Assembly: GCA_028023455.1 (NCBI GenBank)
Contig: JAQFVV010012404.1
Span: 13,939,421-14,003,420 of the forward strand
Length of the DNA: 64,000 bases
DNA from: Epiperipatus broadwayi
Taxonomy: Eukaryota > Onychophora > Udeonychophora > Euonychophora > Peripatidae
Direction: 5' to 3'
Positions 58,126 through 64,000 of the stretch are shown in pieces (within the stretch, counting starts at the first letter, position 1; each line of letters starts with the position of its first letter). The position numbers were made by a program, and so were the translations under genes. A model generated the notes under the pieces. The model made no database searches and was not told the origin of the DNA. It was given only the letters and a program-made list of their open reading frames with translations.

Positions 58126-60905
58126 CATTGCACCTAGATCTTAGGCAGCTACCTTTTATCTCCACTTAACTATAAAACTATGAGCCTTAAATTTTAATAT
58201 ATTCAATCCAAGTTCATTAGCTTATATAGTCATTTAGGTCTGAACTCAGTTCAGTACCCATACATTTTAATGTCTTTGGTGTATTTAATTAATATATGTC
58301 TCTGGCTAGCAATGTCACCTTATCAGTTGTCAAACCATAATGTAGAAATATTATTTGGCATATTAATTTTCCATAGGTATAAATTCTTCACTGCCCACAA
58401 ATCTATTAAACATACTATAGTGAAATTATATGCTGTAATCTTTTGAATCAATCTGATTCTATAGTAAGATGCACATATGCCTTAAATTGATTGTACAATT
58501 TGATTTCTAGTCTAGTGTAACTTGTTATATTTTGTTTTATTTTTTTATTATTATTTATAATAAACTCATTAAAATTTACCTTGTTTTCATTATCATTTTT
58601 ACCCATATTCCAATTCCAAATGAATTATTTATTAGATATGACTGATATGCATTCTAATTAAATATTAATATTACTTTAAGTTTAGTATATTATTAGTCTA
58701 TTTAACCCATTTATATTGTTATTTGTGTAGTTAGTTCCTGGATTTCATGTCTCTCCCTGTTTGGAGCTGGCTTACAAATTAAATTAAGACGTATGTGTAA
58801 CCCCAGAAATGTCATTTATAGAATGGTAAATCATGGAGCACTGATAAATAGATTGAATCTTGGTTGAATCTGGAATCCTTCTATCCCCTTTCAATCAGGC
58901 TCAGTGTATTTTACCTGAACTCTAGGTTTTATTATGGGGAATGTACAAATCGGACCATTACAGTACAGCTCAAAGTCAGGATGTGTAATGGTAGCTTTTA
59001 TTAATATCTTGAAATCAATCAACAAATTTTATTGCCATTTTTAATAATTTAAAATAAACATCTGTTCATATAGTTACAGTTATTATAGTTCTACAACCTA
59101 TTGAACTATTTTTAGCAGAAAGGAATCACATTTTATAGTAAAGGAAGATATAGTATACAATTTGCAATAAAGAGATACAATTTGAATATTCAACTCAAAA
59201 GATAGGTAGGTAATAGAATATTCTAACTATATAATAATCAGTAACTAATGGGGGAAAAATCTTCAATAAATTTTAACTTCCTTATCAACTTGAGAATATG
59301 AGCTAATTTAAGTATTTTTTTATCTTTTTAACTAGAAAGTTAAACTTAGCTGCCACAAGTTAAAAAATAGGCGATGATTTAATTACTGTAACTAAATTAA
59401 TAATAGATTAAAATTTTTTCGTATAAAAGTGAGATTTCGATATTCTACCTATGCATCACAAAGGCATAATTTTTTTATTTAGGATGCTATATAAAATTAT
59501 ACATTTTTAAAACATTATGTCAAGCCTATGACTAATCAATATGTTTTCAGTTTACTGAATGGATATTATAGAGATTGCTATTATAAAATCACATTTTGTT
59601 GTTGGAAGATATATATAATGAATGAATGTTAAACTTTTAAAAAAATTATTTAAAGTTAACCTGTTCAGATTCCAACTCCATCCTTTTTATTTGAAAGGGC
59701 ATTAGTGAAAACTTTCTCCATATCTGAACATTTAATTTTTACAATTAAACTTTTTTTCTGTATCATATAATGACAATCTAGTTTTCATTTGATAGACATT
59801 CTTAAAGTTAATATTTGAATTTTGTAAAATGGGAAAATAAATTATTAAATAAAGTTCTTAACTATAATAATAGTGTTTTGCATTATTGAACATAATTTTA
59901 GGTATTCAAAAAATTAGTTGAGCAATGTATTTCTTATATGAATTTCATTTTTGAAATTAAAAGTAAATTTAGAGTTAGATATCATTGAAAAAAGGAAATA
60001 TATGTTAAAATTAACATTAAATTTATTATTTTTAAAATTATTTTTGAACAAGTTATTTGTTAATATTGACAAAAAGCCATTCAATAAAAACTGATTTTGC
60101 TTTGCCATCACAAACTTTTTACAACTTGTTTTCTTAAAAATAAATATTTTCTAATAAAATATAATTGTAGTCATCTAGGCTTGTAATTTAAAATAAGTAT
60201 TTTACATAAATATTGCATAAATGATATTTAATAAGCAAACAAATAACTGAAAATTATATTTTTTCTTTCTGAATGTAATTTTTCAATTATTTGTCTTTTG
60301 ATTAAACAATCCACCAATCATAAACTGTCATTTCTACTGAGTTGAAATCTTCTTTCATATGCAATTTATATATTGTAGTTTTAAATCTGATGCTGACATT
60401 TTCAGATTTTTTTTCAACTAGTGATAAAAAAAATTGCACATGGTAATATAAGTAAGTGTAAAATAGCAAAGAAAAGCTATAGTAATTGCAGCATTGTCAT
60501 AATGACAAAACAGAAAAAATACACTGCACAGCCATGACTATCATTCATATTATTAAAATCACTCTAAAAAGTGGTTTTGATAATTTTCTTTGGGAAGATA
60601 TAACTGAAAATAGAATGCATTAAAGTGAAATTAAATATGGTGCTGAAGTATTTCAGAAAGAAAAGTTTATTGCAGAAGTTAAATTTAGACAGCATTGCAA
60701 AATATCTAAAAATATTTTCCTCTAGAGTAAATCTATTAATAGTAATATTATATTAATAGTGATATAAATTCAAAGTCACAAATTTTAAATACTATATTAA
60801 AGAAAATATAGGCATATAATATCCTTTAATAATTTGTTTTTTTACTTTATTATTTGTGATTACAGATTGGTTTGTATAGTCATTATAAAACATATCTTTA
60901 GTGCA
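58126..60905. other. AT-rich non-coding stretch
   Basis: A less AT-rich patch at 58730-58980 has no recognisable product. The open frame at 59914-60111 (minus) has no domain. No supported feature. Confidence 0.45.
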
Positions 60906-61069
<164 letters not shown>

Positions 61070-61074
61070 TTATC

Positions 61075-61312
61075 TATTATAAAGACAATTTATCCAAACT
61101 ACTTTAATCACTTTTTAGCAAAACTCTTTATTTATACATATATACATACACCTACATTTCAACTGTCTTGCAGTCTTTTTCAGAGCCAATTTACTTTAAT
61201 CCTTAAAAAGACTGCAGGACAGTCAAAATGTAGGTGTATGTATATATGTACAAATAAAAGAGTTTTGCTAAAAAGTGTTCGAAGTGGTTTAGATAAATCA
61301 TATTTATATAGG
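61075..61312. mobile_element. Inverted-repeat element next to the triplet microsatellite
   Basis: Arms of about 100 bp pair: 'actttttagcaaaactcttt' (61109-61128) with 'aaagagttttgctaaaaagt', 'catatatacatacacctaca' with its complement near 61232, and 'actgtcttgcagtcttttt' with 'aaaaagactgcaggacagt'. The spacer is about 25 bp. No coding capacity; MITE-like. The left arm borders the microsatellite directly. Confidence 0.7.
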
Positions 61313-64000
61313 ATATTACAGAAAATTAAAGAAAATGGTATTTTGTCTATTACTATTAATTTGTCTTTGCTTTTTTTTTTTTTTAGATTTAGAATGGCGA
61401 TACTACTAATGTATATATACTTTGCGTATGTGTTTAATGTTTTAAATGCCATTACATTAAGCAAATAAATATATATTCATTGGAATTTTTTGTTATTATT
61501 TAAAATGTTTTTTCCAAAGTAAATCTATTAATAGCAATAATATAGTAATTCAATTGTTACTAATTTTCTTCTTTTCTGAGCTAACGTAATATCTAATAAA
61601 TTGAAAATACACACAGTTCTATTAATAATATTTATCTTTATTATTACCTAGTATGCTTTCAATATATATTTTACTATAAAAATATAGTAATAGTAATATA
61701 ACTTCAAGCCTATAATAGTTTTAAGATTTCCTTTTAATATATATATAGGTAAATAATACCTGTAATTATCTATATTTTTTTTCACTTTATTTTTTCCCTC
61801 ATTTAAAATTATTATTTATAATGTTCTTATTCAACTTTTTCTTTACGATTTTAAAAGTCGTAAAGTAAAGCTCATCAGATTAACATATGAATCCAGTATC
61901 AACCATTTTTATAAACAACTACCGTAATGAATGATGGGAGGTGTTTTTTAATAAATGTATCTATTATTTTTTGAAATTATTAAATGTAAATGTTTTATTC
62001 ATGTTGAAAAAATATATATATATAATGCTAAGCCATGATTATTTGTGGCTACACCTTTTAAAAAAGGGAAAAACCATGAGTAAACAAAATTTTGATAATA
62101 TGTGATGACTAAACAATCCAATCTATTAACATACATGATGTTTATAAATACATTACATATATATATAAGATCTAAAAATGAAGTTTTTTAATTTGTTCTT
62201 CTGGAAATCTATTTTTTAAAAAAACTTCAACACAATGGCCTAATTGTGATGTATTCCAATTTCAGCCATTATTTCTGGGAAAACAATAGATATTGTTACA
62301 TTTACTGTATCTTTAAAAATGATCTTTATAACATAAATAAATATATTTCTTCCACAAAACTCATGCTTAAATTTTATATAAAATATTTTTTTTAAAGTTT
62401 ATTTACCCATTAAATATTTTACTACACAATCGAATGATATACTTTATAATTGTAGATATAATCTTTTCCAATCAGTAAACAATATGTTTATTAGTTTTAT
62501 GATTTTGTATTTTTTTTTCCAAAATAGTATGAAATAAAAAAAAATCCAGTGCTTTTATGACATGTAAAAAAGTATCCATGTCTTTCTTCCTCACAATAAA
62601 TTTGATGAATACCAGTTTAACACACAACTTATTTAGCAATAGAGTAAAGTTAGTGTTGAATCTTGATATCCAAGTGCTACTTTAGTATCAAAAAAGCTAT
62701 CAAGATATTTAATCTGATCTTCAATATCAATCTGATAATTATCAGGACTATAGTTGGTAAAAAAAATGTTCTTCTGTCACTGATAAAACACACGTTTTAC
62801 CAAATAAACTCTTTATAGATATATTCATTCAAAAAATTAAATATATAAATTTATTTTCATTGGAAATAATAGACCAGTCATCAGTAATAATTGTACTATA
62901 AATCTAAAACACAAAATGATGAAACTTTTAGTTATAATTGGTTTAAATTAAAAATAGACATATTGAAGCCTGATTCACAAACAAAAAACTACTGGCATAA
63001 AAATGGTAAAAAATTTGAAACCAGCAGCCTCATCTGACATCAGTTTTTATTTTAATGCCTCATATTTTCTGTTACTGCTATTGATACTTCCTATTATATC
63101 ATCATTTACCAACTATATAATATTAATAAACATCTTTGAACAATCTTTTTTTTTTTACAAAATTTTTATTGAATCAAGTATTTTGACTAAATTATTAAAA
63201 CAATTGTATAAATCACAACCTTTTTCTTCACATTTTTTTAAATTTGGTTAATATTTGGTGACCTGTTCAATGAAATTTAATTATTTTCTGTTTGTAGTGA
63301 ATTGCACTGATATTTCTGGAAAATTATGCATCTGTCATATCTTTTGCAATAAATAAAATGAAAGTTAGAAAAGTTTATTATTTATTATTTTTATTTTTAT
63401 ACAATTTGCCAGGATATTTTAAGTTTTAGATTAATGTACAATGTCAAAACATTTAGACTATATTTATAGTATCATTTGCTCATCAGATAATGAGAATATA
63501 AAACTAATAATACCACAATCAAAAATCAATTACTTAGAAAATACAGACTAATCAAATCCCAAACACTCAGTGATCAGCAACAACAATTTCTTGATATAAA
63601 CAATAAATAGATGATCAGGAAATTTAAACACTAGTCTCTGAAACCCAAATTCTTTGATTTCTTACTCAAATTCAATGCTAATGCTAATGCATTACTCACA
63701 GAACCCTTCTTGAAATTCAGGAGGAGATTTAGCATTGATATTACAAGTTCATTGTGCCACACAGAAAAAAAAAACACTATTATTTTCTCCAAGAATATAT
63801 TGGCCTCACAAACTCATGATTAAAATTGGCATTATTTAGGAAACTGATATAACTATACAAAATCTCCTCAAAAGCTTTGCAAAAGGCTTCTTTCCCAGTA
63901 TAAGAGCCTCTCTTCATATCTTATGCAATGTGGTGCACAAGATGCATTTTCATCTATGATTACAAATACCATGTGGCATCCAAACACAGTATTAAACAAA
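61313..64000. other. AT-rich non-coding stretch
   Basis: The open frame at 63003-63251 (plus) is hydrophobic and without a domain. A less AT-rich patch from about 63480 to the window end gives only broken frames. No supported gene. Confidence 0.4.

Noticed and set aside
62640-62760. Minus-strand EDQIKYLDSFFDTKV as a third PLE RT remnant
   Set aside because: It resembles one short piece of the PLE thumb region, but flanking frames do not continue the match.

Overview
The window is strongly AT-rich (about three quarters A+T by eye), packed with (TA)n microsatellites, palindromes and dead retroelements, and has no prokaryote-like gene density or operons. It reads as intergenic or intronic DNA of a metazoan, most likely an invertebrate. 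It carries RTE-type LINEs, Penelope-like elements (PLEs) with a GIY-YIG endonuclease, tRNA-derived SINEs, a hAT-type MITE, foldback elements and one long-LTR retroelement. I cannot assign a phylum. No host protein-coding gene can be named. The best host-gene signals are a TATA promoter with a leader exon and splice donor (41003-41402) and one small candidate exon (54232-54361).

Layout. 1-1450: decayed RTE endonuclease fragment and a head-to-head pair of SINE copies. 3059-5035: palindromes and degenerate tandem repeats. 6731-6865: a short tRNA-Val-like SINE with a perfect 15-bp target-site duplication (a second copy lies at 17728-17822). 9826-12745: near full-length but dead RTE LINE, minus strand. 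13490-13715: SINE. 14589-15140: long foldback. 19235-19470: LINE RT fragment. 20259-21644: a foldback array of ~340-bp units flanked by a 13-bp direct repeat. 23951-24228: foldback MITE (relative at 57964-58125). 27436-28108: 3' end of a second RTE. 32175-34150: fragments of one or more PLEs on opposite strands. 34234-34914: SINE split by a hAT-like MITE with an 8-bp duplication. 41003-41402: promoter and leader exon. 44361-44594: near-perfect inverted repeat with a hammerhead-like core. 44855-51940: LTR retroelement. 54895-57046: PLE with an inverted duplicate of its 3' part. 60906-61312: compound triplet microsatellite next to an inverted repeat.

The most interesting object is the 7.1-kb LTR element on the minus strand. 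Its two ~2.3-kb LTRs (TG...CA) are very similar to each other, and each carries an 11-copy 56-bp minisatellite. The ~2.5-kb interior has one intact 464-codon ORF: an 11-residue coiled-coil repeat, an acidic middle and a basic RS-rich tail. It has no reverse transcriptase, protease, integrase or CCHC knuckle. The 5' leader is a tandem array that repeats the LTR/primer-binding-site junction. It looks like a recently moved non-autonomous element of the LARD/TR-GAG kind whose protein I cannot match to a standard Gag.

The transposable elements form layers: old RTE and PLE debris, SINEs that presumably borrowed LINE machinery, a hAT MITE that later landed in a SINE, and a younger LTR element.
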